A stretch of 64,000 bases of DNA from Prescottella equi (GTDB taxonomy: Bacteria; Actinomycetota; Actinomycetes; Mycobacteriales; Mycobacteriaceae), in the NCBI RefSeq assembly GCF_020171745.1, contig NZ_JAIVAH010000013.1, forward strand, positions 186,001 through 250,000, in the 5' to 3' direction. Of this stretch, positions 1-7,621 are shown piece after piece. Under the pieces are notes generated by a model. That model was not told the DNA's origin, made no database searches, and saw only the letters and a list, made by a program, of their open reading frames with translations. Position 1 is the first letter of the stretch. Each line of letters opens with the position of its first letter. Made by a program: the position numbers and the translations under genes.

Positions 1-17
1 ATTCCCAAGGAGTCAGA

Positions 18-332
18 GTGAGCGATCAGATGAAGACCACAGTCTCGACGATGGAGGACACGTCGCGTCGCGTCAGCGACGTCCGTGAGGAGATCGCCGG
101 ACTGCTCGGGAACCTCCGGTCCGAGGTGGACGGCATTCGCGGGGCGTGGGAGGGATCGGCTGCGATCGCTTTCCACAGCCTCATGGAGCGCTGGGACGGT
201 AGTGCCAAGAAGCTCAACGACGCCCTCCAGTCGATCGGCGAGAACATCAAGTCCAACAGCGTGACGTTCGATACCACGCAGCAGGACCACACGTCGTCGC
301 TCAACAACGTCGCAAGCAGCCTGAACATCTGA
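18..332 (+). CDS. esxU: WXG100-family ESX protein, EsxU-like
   Basis: This 104-residue protein has the WXG100 layout: two predicted amphipathic helices joined by a turn with W44-E45-G46. WXG100 proteins are small helical-hairpin substrates of type VII secretion, usually exported as heterodimers. It starts with GTG, and an AAGGAG ribosome-binding site lies 5 bases upstream. A second WXG100 gene follows, and rplM-rpsI-glmM come after it. That order matches esxU-esxT ahead of rplM in Mycobacterium, so an ESX-4 apparatus locus probably lies just left of the window. I see no YxxxD/E secretion signal at its C-terminus. Confidence 0.85.
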   Translation: MSDQMKTTVSTMEDTSRRVSDVREEIAGLLGNLRSEVDGIRGAWEGSAAIAFHSLMERWDGSAKKLNDALQSIGENIKSNSVTFDTTQQDHTSSLNNVASSLNI

Positions 333-411
333 TTTCGATCCCCGGATCACCCACCGGGATCCCGGACAACAATCCCGATCCCGGACCACAGTCACAGAGG
401 AGCAGCAGCAC

Positions 412-693
412 ATGATGCGTTATTCGTTCGGTCAGATCGAGGCGCTCCAGCTTCGAATCGATGCCCTCCAGAAGGAAATGAACGGGAAGCTGAGTGATCT
501 CAAGACCTCGATCGCCCCGATGGTCGCGGAGTGGGACGGCGCGGCGTCCGCAGCGTATCAGGAGCATCAGGCCAAGTGGGATGCGGCCGCCGACGAGCTC
601 AACCAGATCCTCGACGCCGTGGGCCGTGTAGTCGGTCAGGGCAACGCGGACATGCAGCAGGTGAACACCGCCGCTGCCAACAGCTGGGCGTAG
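412..693 (+). CDS. esxT: WXG100-family ESX protein, EsxT-like
   Basis: This 93-residue protein carries the WXG motif as W41-D42-G43 between two helices, and its length is typical of ESAT-6-like proteins. It probably pairs with the EsxU-like product of the preceding gene, 79 bases upstream, as a secreted heterodimer. An AGAGGA ribosome-binding site lies 10 bases before the first of two tandem ATG codons (412 and 415), so either may start translation. A strong hairpin ends the two-gene unit. The EsxT assignment rests on position before the ribosomal genes. Confidence 0.85.
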   Translation: MMRYSFGQIEALQLRIDALQKEMNGKLSDLKTSIAPMVAEWDGAASAAYQEHQAKWDAAADELNQILDAVGRVVGQGNADMQQVNTAAANSWA

Positions 694-712
694 CCTCCGC
701 ACTACGCCTGAA

Positions 713-751
713 ACGTGTGCCCCGACGTAGGAGAGACGTCGGGGCACACGT
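713..751 (+). terminator. Terminator hairpin after esxU-esxT
   Basis: Positions 713-728 and 736-751 form a perfect 16-bp inverted repeat around a 7-base loop, 20 bases after the esxT stop. There is no T-run, as is common for actinobacterial terminators. It separates the ESX pair from the aminotransferase gene. Confidence 0.75.
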
Positions 752-781
752 GTGTCCGCGGCGCCTTCCGGTCGAGAACGA

Positions 782-810
782 TTGCCGCCGAGCGCCGGTC
801 GGCGGATACT
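782..810 (+). promoter_or_regulatory. Predicted promoter of the ornithine aminotransferase gene
   Basis: TTGCCG (782-787) and GATACT (805-810) are separated by 17 bases, a reasonable SigA-type -35/-10 pair. The site lies between the upstream terminator and the gene starting at 860. Confidence 0.5.
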
Positions 811-859
811 GACGTGATCCGAATGCGGTGGTGCCTCGTGCCGGACCGGGAGGCGGATC

Positions 860-2101
860 ATGACGGTGGGACGACAGCCCGAAGCCGATCTCGTGTCGGT
901 GACGGAGCAGACACGGGCGGAGCTCGCGCGGGCCGACGCGCACAGCGCCCACAACTACAGCCCGCTCCCGGTGGTGATCGAATCCGGTTCGGGAGCCTGG
1001 GTGCGGGGTGTCGACGGTGTCGAGTACCTCGACGTGCTGGCGGGGTATTCGGCGTTGAACTTCGGGCACGCGCATCCCGCGCTCGTCGCGGTGGCCCGTG
1101 AGCAGCTCGGCCGGCTCACACTCACCAGCCGCGCGTTCCAGCACGATCGGTTCGCCGATTTCTGTGCCGATGTCGCGCGCCTGTGCAACAAGGACGCGGT
1201 CCTGCCGATGAACACCGGCGCGGAGGCCGTCGAGACGGCGCTCAAGCTCGCACGCAAGTGGGGTTACGACGTCAAGGGCGTCGAGCACGACCGAGCGGAG
1301 ATCATCACGTTTCGCGGCAACTTCCACGGCCGCACGATCGGGATCGTCGGATTCTCGACCGATCCCGACGCGCGCGACGGTTTCGGGCCGTTCCCTCCGG
1401 GGTTTCCCTCGGTCGAGTACGGCAGCATCGCGGCACTGGCGGACGCGATCACCGAGAACACCGTCGCGGTCCTCGTGGAGCCGATCCAGGGCGAGGCCGG
1501 CGTGCTGGTCCCACCCGACGGCTACCTGGCCGCGGTCCGGAAGCTGTGCGACGAGCACGGCCTGCTGATGATCGCCGACGAGATCCAGAGCGGCCTGGGC
1601 CGGACGGGCGAGACGTTCGCGTGCGAGCACGAGTCGGTGGTGCCGGACGTCTACGTGCTCGGCAAGGCCCTCGGCGGCGGAATCGTGCCGGTGTCCGCGG
1701 TCGCCGCGAACTGGGACGTCATGGGGGTCATCCACCCGGGGCAGCACGGCAGCACATTCGGTGGCAACGCACTCGCATGCGCGGTCGGCAGCGCTGTGGT
1801 GCGGCTACTCGAGACCGGGGAGTATCAGCAACGCAGCCGGGAACTGGGGGAGTACCTGCACCGGCTGCTGTCGGAGCTACCCGCGGACCGGGTGTCCGAG
1901 GTGCGTGGACGTGGGCTGTGGGCCGGTGTGCAGTTGGCCCCGGGGCAGCCGTCCGCGCGCGTGATCTGCGAACGTCTGCTGGCCCGGCGGGTGCTGGCGA
2001 AGGACGCGCACGAGGGGACGATCAGGATCGCGCCGCCCCTGGTGATCTCCCGGGCCGACCTCGGCTGGGCGGTGGAACAGCTGTCCGTTGCGCTCGGATG
2101 A
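860..2101 (+). CDS. rocD: Ornithine aminotransferase (class III, PLP-dependent)
   Basis: The 413-residue protein is a full-length class III aminotransferase. Ornithine aminotransferase moves the delta-amino group of ornithine to 2-oxoglutarate, giving glutamate-5-semialdehyde, and links arginine breakdown with proline and glutamate. The PLP-binding aspartate lies in the [11 protein letters not shown] motif, and the Schiff-base lysine is K269 in VLGKALGGG. Both motif wordings are typical of RocD rather than of acetylornithine or GABA aminotransferases. GGGAGG sits 6 bases before the ATG. The gene stands alone between the ESX pair and rplM, a place with no counterpart in the Mycobacterium order I remember. 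Confidence 0.85.
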   Translation: MTVGRQPEADLVSVTEQTRAELARADAHSAHNYSPLPVVIESGSGAWVRGVDGVEYLDVLAGYSALNFGHAHPALVAVAREQLGRLTLTSRAFQHDRFADFCADVARLCNKDAVLPMNTGAEAVETALKLARKWGYDVKGVEHDRAEIITFRGNFHGRTIGIVGFSTDPDARDGFGPFPPGFPSVEYGSIAALADAITENTVAVLVEPIQGEAGVLVPPDGYLAAVRKLCDEHGLLMIADEIQSGLGRTGETFACEHESVVPDVYVLGKALGGGIVPVSAVAANWDVMGVIHPGQHGSTFGGNALACAVGSAVVRLLETGEYQQRSRELGEYLHRLLSELPADRVSEVRGRGLWAGVQLAPGQPSARVICERLLARRVLAKDAHEGTIRIAPPLVISRADLGWAVEQLSVALG

Positions 2102-2112
2102 GCCGGGCGCTT

Positions 2113-2142
2113 TTGACCCTGCCGGGCGGGAGCCGGTAGTCT
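2113..2142 (+). promoter_or_regulatory. Predicted rplM-rpsI promoter
   Basis: TTGACC (2113-2118) and TAGTCT (2137-2142) with an 18-base spacer make a good housekeeping promoter. It would give an untranslated leader of about 140 bases before rplM, long enough to hold a regulatory structure, although I recognise none. Confidence 0.6.
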
Positions 2143-2288
2143 TCTACGTCGGCGTGTCATCTCTCGCCGCGCATTCGTGTGCGGGGGAGGGAAATGGTTC
2201 TCGGGTCTCAACTGGTCGCCGAGGACCAGCCGTGCATTGCACGAGGCGCGCCAGACCAGCAGCGGAAACGAACAGACGAGGAAGTTCT

Positions 2289-2732
2289 GTGTCTACCTAT
2301 TCCCCGAAGGCCGGTGACGTCACCCGTACGTGGCACGTCATCGATGCCACCGACGTGGTGCTCGGTCGCCTTGCCGTGCAGGCAGCGAACCTGCTCCGCG
2401 GCAAGCACAAGCCCACTTTTGCGCCGCACATCGACGGTGGCGACTTCGTCGTCATCATCAACGCTGACAAGGTTGCCATCAGCGGCAACAAGCGCACGGA
2501 CAAGTTCCTGTACCACCACTCCGGACATCCGGGTGGCCTCAAGTCCCGTTCGGTCGGCGAGGTTCTCGAGAAGAACCCTGATCGTCTGGTGGAGAAGGCC
2601 GTCGTCGGCATGATCCCGAAGAACAAGCTGGGCCGCGCCATTGCGGGCAAGCTCAAGGTCTACGCAGGCCCGAACCACCCCCATGCCGCGCAGCAGCCGG
2701 TTCCGTTCGAGATCAAGCAGGTCGCCCAGTGA
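2289..2732 (+). CDS. rplM: 50S ribosomal protein L13
   Basis: This 147-residue protein is L13, an early-assembling protein of the large ribosomal subunit. The core with VVLGRLAV near the N-terminus and the [13 protein letters not shown] motif is characteristic. The reading frame is open further upstream, but GTG at 2289 gives the normal L13 length and has GAGGAAG 4 bases before it. It overlaps rpsI by 4 bases (GTGA), so the two subunit proteins are translationally coupled, as in most bacteria. Confidence 0.97.
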   Translation: MSTYSPKAGDVTRTWHVIDATDVVLGRLAVQAANLLRGKHKPTFAPHIDGGDFVVIINADKVAISGNKRTDKFLYHHSGHPGGLKSRSVGEVLEKNPDRLVEKAVVGMIPKNKLGRAIAGKLKVYAGPNHPHAAQQPVPFEIKQVAQ

Positions 2733-3235
2733 GCAACGAAGACTTCAACGAGGCCGTCGAGGTCGCGGCTGACGAGATGACCGAGTACACCTCGGAGTCC
2801 GAGGCTGCCGAGGTCTACGAGGCTGCTCCGCAGGCTCCGATCGTGATCGACCGCCCGGTCCAGACCGTCGGTCGTCGCAAGGAGGCGGTCGTCCGCGTCC
2901 GCCTGACCCCCGGCACCGGTGAGTTCAAGCTCAACGGCCGCACCCTCGAGGATTACTTCCCGAACAAGGTGCACCAGCAGCTGATCAAGGCTCCACTGGT
3001 CCTGGTCGAGCGCACCGAGTCGTTCGACATCACCGCGCTGCTGACCGGTGGCGGCCCGTCGGGTCAGGCAGGCGCGCTGCGTCTCGCCATCTCCCGCGCG
3101 CTGATCGAGGTCACCGCCGAGGATCGCCCCGCGCTCAAGCGCGCCGGCTTCCTGACGCGTGACGCTCGCGCCGTCGAGCGCAAGAAGTACGGCCTGAAGA
3201 AGGCCCGCAAGGCATCTCAGTACTCCAAGCGCTGA
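2729..3235 (+). CDS. rpsI: 30S ribosomal protein S9
   Basis: This 168-residue protein is S9. The C-terminal QYSKR tail is the conserved end that reaches into the decoding P site, and the [14 protein letters not shown] segment opens the core. About 40 acidic residues precede the core, an N-terminal extension common in actinobacterial S9. The GTG start overlaps the rplM stop. Two hairpins follow. Confidence 0.97.
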   Translation: MSNEDFNEAVEVAADEMTEYTSESEAAEVYEAAPQAPIVIDRPVQTVGRRKEAVVRVRLTPGTGEFKLNGRTLEDYFPNKVHQQLIKAPLVLVERTESFDITALLTGGGPSGQAGALRLAISRALIEVTAEDRPALKRAGFLTRDARAVERKKYGLKKARKASQYSKR

Positions 3236-3241
3236 TGTGTC

Positions 3242-3329
3242 GCCGGAGCCGGCATTCGTGCCGGCTTCGGCACCTGTTCTTCCACGAGAGCAGGCGTTCG
3301 AAGAGCTCATTCGCTTCCGGACGCCTGCT
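3242..3329 (+). terminator. Terminators after rpsI
   Basis: A 13-bp stem (3242-3254 with 3259-3271, one G-U pair) closes on a TTCG tetraloop just after the rpsI stop. A second, weaker 9-bp repeat (3289-3297 with 3321-3329) is followed by TTCGTGTTT. Together they probably end the ribosomal operon before glmM. Confidence 0.7.
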
Positions 3330-3377
3330 TTCGTGTTTCACCTGAATGCTCGCCCGGATCTGGAGGGGTCGGAATCT

Positions 3378-4715
3378 ATGGGTCGTATGTTCGGCACGGA
3401 CGGCGTGCGGGGCTTGGCGAACGCCGAGTTGACCGCCGAGTTGGCGCTGAAGGTCGCCGCCGCAGCAGCGGAGGTACTCGCGCCCCCCGGACCCGCGTCG
3501 GAGCGACCTGTCGCGGTCGTCGGCCGCGACCCGCGTGCCAGCGGTGAGATGCTCGAGGCGGCCGTCACCGCCGGACTCACCGCGGCCGGTGTCGATGTCG
3601 TGCTCGTCGGAATCCTCCCGACTCCGGCCGTCGCATACCTGACCGGTGCATACGGTGCCGCGCTCGGAGTGATGATCTCGGCGTCGCACAACCCGATGCC
3701 GGACAACGGCATCAAGATCTTCGCGGCCGGAGGCCACAAACTCGACGACGAGATCGAGGACCGGATCGAGGCCGCGATCGCGGCCGGTCCCAGCCGCCGG
3801 CCTACCGGTGCCGGCATCGGCCGCGTCGACGTCGCGTTCGATGCCACCAGCAGGTACCTCGCGCATCTCGCGAACGCTCTCGACTCCCGCCTCGACGGGC
3901 TCACCGTCGTCGTCGACTGCGCGCACGGCGCCGCTTCGACGGTCGCCCCCGAGGCGTACCGCGCCGCCGGCGCGACGGTGATCGCGATCAACGGCGAACC
4001 CGACGGACTGAACATCAACGACGGGTGCGGTTCGACGCACCTCGAAGGGCTGCAGCGTGCGGTCGTCGAACACGGCGCCGACCTCGGCCTGGCCCACGAC
4101 GGCGACGCCGACCGCTGCCTGGCGGTGGACGCGTCCGGAGCCGTAGTCGACGGTGACGCGATCATGACCGTCCTGGCAATCGGCATGCACGAATCCGGTG
4201 AACTCGTCGAGAACACCCTGGTCGCCACTGTCATGAGCAACCTCGGTCTGCACATCGCGATGCGCGAGGCCGGCATCGAGCTGCGCACCACCGCGGTCGG
4301 CGACCGCTACGTGCTCGAGGAACTGCGCGCCGGTGGTTTCAGCCTCGGCGGCGAACAGTCCGGCCACGTCGTGCTCCCGGGCCACGGAACGACGGGCGAC
4401 GGCGTCCTCACCGGCCTGCGGCTGATGGGCCGGATGGCGCGGACGGGTGCGTCCCTCGCGACGCTGGCCGGGGCGATGACGTCGCTGCCGCAGGTGCTGA
4501 TCAACGTCCGGGTCGCGGACAAGGCCGCCGTTGCCGGGGCGCCGCAGGTGCTGTCGGCGATCGCGGCAGCCGAGGCCGAACTCGGCGACACGGGACGGGT
4601 GCTGCTGCGACCGTCCGGCACCGAACAGTTGGTGCGCGTGATGGTGGAGGCCGCAGACCTCGACAGGGCGCAGCGCATCGCGGAGACGCTGGCCGGGCAC
4701 GTCGCGTCGGCCTGA
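3378..4715 (+). CDS. glmM: Phosphoglucosamine mutase
   Basis: The 445-residue protein converts glucosamine-6-phosphate to glucosamine-1-phosphate, feeding UDP-N-acetylglucosamine for peptidoglycan and lipid-linked glycans. The catalytic phosphoserine is S103 in SASHNP, the metal-binding loop is DGDADRC, and the C-terminal phosphate-binding motif RPSGTE is present. The frame is open upstream, but ATG 3378, about 9 bases after TGGAGGGG, gives the usual family length. GlmS, which makes the substrate, is 3 kb downstream. Confidence 0.96.
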   Translation: MGRMFGTDGVRGLANAELTAELALKVAAAAAEVLAPPGPASERPVAVVGRDPRASGEMLEAAVTAGLTAAGVDVVLVGILPTPAVAYLTGAYGAALGVMISASHNPMPDNGIKIFAAGGHKLDDEIEDRIEAAIAAGPSRRPTGAGIGRVDVAFDATSRYLAHLANALDSRLDGLTVVVDCAHGAASTVAPEAYRAAGATVIAINGEPDGLNINDGCGSTHLEGLQRAVVEHGADLGLAHDGDADRCLAVDASGAVVDGDAIMTVLAIGMHESGELVENTLVATVMSNLGLHIAMREAGIELRTTAVGDRYVLEELRAGGFSLGGEQSGHVVLPGHGTTGDGVLTGLRLMGRMARTGASLATLAGAMTSLPQVLINVRVADKAAVAGAPQVLSAIAAAEAELGDTGRVLLRPSGTEQLVRVMVEAADLDRAQRIAETLAGHVASA

Positions 4716-4788
4716 CGGAACCGGAGGAAGGCCTGCTGCGTCGAACTGGGCATAAGGATCCAGATCGACAGCGCGGAAGGCGGAACCG

Positions 4789-5091
4789 ATGGCAGACGTG
4801 GTCGAGATCGACGTCGCGGGGGTACGGGCGGCGGCGCAGTCGCTGCGGGTGAGCGCGGACGGCGCCCGTGGCCTCGTCTGGAGGGTCGGCCAGTGCCAGT
4901 TCGGCAACGGTCTCGACGATCCCGGCCGGGAACGCGCGATCCGCGAGGGCTACCTGCGGCTCGCGCGGGCGATCGGAGCGTTCGCGACGGGTTCAGCGGA
5001 CATCGCGCGGGGGCTGGCCGAGACGGTCGATGCCTACGAGGACCGGGACACTGCCACCTCCGGCAACGTCGTGTCACTCGGGACACTGTGA
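4789..5091 (+). CDS. Putative ESX-secreted small helical protein (Rv3440c-like)
   Basis: This 100-residue protein is mostly helical, begins MADVVEIDVAGVRAAA and ends its helical part with Y83-E-D-R-D87, a YxxxD motif. YxxxD/E is the known type VII secretion signal next to the helix-turn-helix of ESX substrates, and the pattern resembles EspC/DUF2580 proteins. It lacks a WXG turn of its own. GGAAGG lies 8 bases before the ATG. Its stop overlaps the start of the next gene, so the two products are probably made and perhaps exported together. The position after glmM matches Rv3440c. Secretion is an inference. Confidence 0.75.
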   Translation: MADVVEIDVAGVRAAAQSLRVSADGARGLVWRVGQCQFGNGLDDPGRERAIREGYLRLARAIGAFATGSADIARGLAETVDAYEDRDTATSGNVVSLGTL

Positions 5092-6662
5092 TGGAGGCCG
5101 TGCTGAGGACGGCCGCGGACTGGCTGCGATTCTTCGCGACGTTCGTTCCGCGTGCGGCATTCGTGGCCGAACGGGCTGGTACCGGCGACAGCTTTCCGAC
5201 CTACGACGAGATCGAGGCGCGCTACTTCGAGCAGCGCGACATCCGACTCGACGCGCTCGCCGCCGACATCGATGTGGTGACGCGGGCTGCCGCGGACATC
5301 GCACGGCAGTGCGACGACCAGGAGCGAGTTCGGTCGGCCGTCGGGCAGGCGTGGCGGGGGCGGGCAGCCGAGTCTGCCGACACGCATCTCGCCGAGCACC
5401 TGGATCGGGCCGCTCGACTGCGCGGCGATCTCGACGACGTTCGCTGTGCGCTGGTGGAGGCGGATTACGTGCTACGGGAGGCCGCCGCACGCAAGGCCGA
5501 GTGGGTCGCGAGTCTCGATCCGGATCGCGCGTGTGGCCGCACTGCGGCCGAGGTCGACGACATCGTCATGACCGCCGTGAACTTCGGTTCGGCGGCCGAG
5601 GACGCCGCGAACTGGGCAGTGGAGGTATTCCTCGCCCGGGTCCGCGACACCACCGAGCAGTTCGTCGAACTGTGTGACGAAACGGAATACGCGGTCGAGG
5701 AAGTGTTCCAGACCCTCGACGCCGTGTTCTGCACGATGGACGACAGTGCCGTCCGGGCCCCGGCCTGTATCGAGGACGTGTGTTCCGCCGCCGGGGCACC
5801 GCTGCCGCAGCCATGCCCGCCGCCGCTGTCGGCACCCATCACCGTCGCGGCCTGCGCGACGGCTCCCGCGTCGCCGCCGCCCACCAGCAGCCTGGCCGGG
5901 CTGACGTGCGCCGGCACGGGGTCAGTCGGTGCCCAGGTGACGGGTGCAGTGCCGGCTGCCCCGACCACACCCGCCGGGACCGCACCGTCGGTGCCGAATC
6001 CCGGCGTCGCGATCGGATCGGTTGGAACGAGCGGAACGGGCGGATCGCTCGCGATCGAGGGCGCGGTGCGTGCGGCGGGGGCGATCGCCGGAACGGTCGC
6101 CCAGGTCGCGCTCGGCATCGTCGGCGAGGTGGTCGCGGAGGTGACGGCAGCGGTGCGGGAGACCGGCAGTCTCAACCTGGATCCGGGCCCGGCCGAGGGG
6201 CCGGGGTGCGCGTGTGATTGCGAGTGCAGTTGCGCTGCGGAAGCAACCGAACCCGAACCCGAACCCGAACCCGCGCCGCCGGCCCCAGCGCCCGAACCCG
6301 AACCCGAACCGGACACGGAACCCGTAGCGGCAACGCCCGACCCGGAACCCGCGCCCGAACCTGACTGCCCGGAACCCGCGCCCGAAACGGACTGCCCGGA
6401 ACCCGCACCCGAGCCGCCCGCGCCTGCCGATTACTGCGTGCCCGCACCTGAATCACCGGCCCCGGAGCCGTCGGCAGAGCAGGCTTCACCCGGCGCAGTC
6501 GGCCCGGCGGCGGGGTCCAATCCGGTCCGCGGCACGAGAACGCCGGCGGGCACACCGCCTGTCGGTGCCGGAGCCGTCGACCCCACCCTCGCGGAGGTGG
6601 GTTCTCCGGCGCCGGGAGGCGACGATCAGGGAGTCGCGCTCGCCGAGGCCGGCGCGATGTGA
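5091..6662 (+). CDS. Large WXG-like protein with pentacysteine and Pro/Glu tail (Rv3439c-like)
   Basis: This 523-residue protein has an N-terminal helical region of about 215 residues with W88-R89-G90 and a YxxxE motif at Y200-E204, as expected for an ESX substrate or ESX partner. A Pro/Ala/Thr/Gly-rich linker follows, then an alternating cysteine cluster at residues 373-381 (CACDCECSC). A tail of Glu-Pro repeats runs over about residues 387-465. There is no signal peptide or membrane segment. The ATG overlaps the upstream stop (TGATG), and a GTG 3 bases earlier is also possible. The position matches the Ala/Pro-rich Rv3439c. The function is unknown. Confidence 0.75.
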   Translation: MEAVLRTAADWLRFFATFVPRAAFVAERAGTGDSFPTYDEIEARYFEQRDIRLDALAADIDVVTRAAADIARQCDDQERVRSAVGQAWRGRAAESADTHLAEHLDRAARLRGDLDDVRCALVEADYVLREAAARKAEWVASLDPDRACGRTAAEVDDIVMTAVNFGSAAEDAANWAVEVFLARVRDTTEQFVELCDETEYAVEEVFQTLDAVFCTMDDSAVRAPACIEDVCSAAGAPLPQPCPPPLSAPITVAACATAPASPPPTSSLAGLTCAGTGSVGAQVTGAVPAAPTTPAGTAPSVPNPGVAIGSVGTSGTGGSLAIEGAVRAAGAIAGTVAQVALGIVGEVVAEVTAAVRETGSLNLDPGPAEGPGCACDCECSCAAEATEPEPEPEPAPPAPAPEPEPEPDTEPVAATPDPEPAPEPDCPEPAPETDCPEPAPEPPAPADYCVPAPESPAPEPSAEQASPGAVGPAAGSNPVRGTRTPAGTPPVGAGAVDPTLAEVGSPAPGGDDQGVALAEAGAM

Positions 6663-6669
6663 GGCGGGA

Positions 6670-7554
6670 TCAGCTGCCGAGCAGCCGGCTGGCCTGGGTG
6701 CCGGCGCGGTGCGCGGCGAGCTCGCGGGGATCGAGTGGGTGATCGGCGTGCTCGGCGTCCTCCCGGACGGCGGGGTGCGTGCCGGGGAAGTGCGCGTCGG
6801 TGTCGGCGAATGCCGCGTAGGCCTTGTCGCCGGTGAGCCGGTGCAGCAGGAAGCCGGTCATCATGGCGCGCGTCACGCGCTGGGTGCGATGTTCCGATCC
6901 GCCGACGCCGAGGAAACCGAGCAGGCGGCGCCCCTCCACGAGTCCGGAGTCGGAAGCCTTGTCGACGACGCGTAGCAGCGTCGCTCCGCGCCAGGCGTCG
7001 TCGAGGGCGAGGGCGTCGCTGTTCAGCGAGTCGACGTCCTTCGCGCCCGCGAGGATCAGTCCGGCCGCCGAGACCCGGCCCGCCGCGACCGCCGAGGAGG
7101 GCGACGTGGGCGAGGGGAACAGTGCGGCGACCGCCTTGATCGTCGTGTGCTGCGCGGCTGCGAGGACGGCTGCGCCTGCCCCCATGCCGTGGCCGGCCAC
7201 CGCGAGGCGTTCCGGCTGCACGCTGATCCGGCCGGGTCCCAGACGGACCCCGGTGCAGATGTCGAGGGCTGTGACGAGATCGGCGGCGAGGCCGAGATGT
7301 GAGGGCACCGGGCCGCGTTCGGTCCCCGGCGCGGCGACGACGATGCCCCACGACGCGAGGTGTTCGAACGTGTCCGTGTAGTTGTCGACGCCCACCATCC
7401 AGTCGTGGCCGAAGGCGACTGCGGGGAGGTTGAATCCTTCGGCGGGTGTGTAGACCACGCCGGGCTGTCCCGCGAGCGCGAGATCGCCGCGCAGCACCTT
7501 GTGCGGGCCACGCTTGGACAGCTTGGATACCAGGGATTTAGGTGTCTGCGCCAC
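6670..7554 (-). CDS. Alpha/beta-hydrolase-fold protein lacking the nucleophile (Rv3438-like)
   Basis: The 294-residue protein resembles dienelactone-hydrolase or lipase-type alpha/beta hydrolases, including the beta-strand/elbow region AVAGHGMGAGAAV. The nucleophile position of the usual GxSxG elbow is glycine (G123 in GHGMG), and the codon is GGC. It therefore probably cannot act as a serine hydrolase and may bind a ligand or partner instead. The frame is open further upstream to 7623, but that would overlap glmS, so I chose the GTG at 7554. It converges on the preceding gene with only 7 bases between stops and diverges from glmS. Confidence 0.7.
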   Translation of the reverse strand: MAQTPKSLVSKLSKRGPHKVLRGDLALAGQPGVVYTPAEGFNLPAVAFGHDWMVGVDNYTDTFEHLASWGIVVAAPGTERGPVPSHLGLAADLVTALDICTGVRLGPGRISVQPERLAVAGHGMGAGAAVLAAAQHTTIKAVAALFPSPTSPSSAVAAGRVSAAGLILAGAKDVDSLNSDALALDDAWRGATLLRVVDKASDSGLVEGRRLLGFLGVGGSEHRTQRVTRAMMTGFLLHRLTGDKAYAAFADTDAHFPGTHPAVREDAEHADHPLDPRELAAHRAGTQASRLLGS

Positions 7555-7621
7555 GGGTGTGACGTTATCCGATCGTGGACCGAGTTCGCTCCACACGGTC
7601 ACCCAAGTACCCTGGTGAACC

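Noticed and set aside
3135..4907. A 590-codon open frame opposite rpsI-glmM
   Set aside because: It runs through two certain genes and their terminators, so it cannot be a real gene.
6247..6310. Tandem GAACCC units that look like a DNA repeat array
   Set aside because: They are in frame and encode Glu-Pro repeats in a protein tail; there are no spacers, so this is not CRISPR or an intergenic satellite.
7555..7621. A glmS ribozyme or riboswitch
   Set aside because: The gap is only 67 bases and must hold two divergent promoters; no pseudoknot-like structure is visible and such ribozymes are not known in this group.
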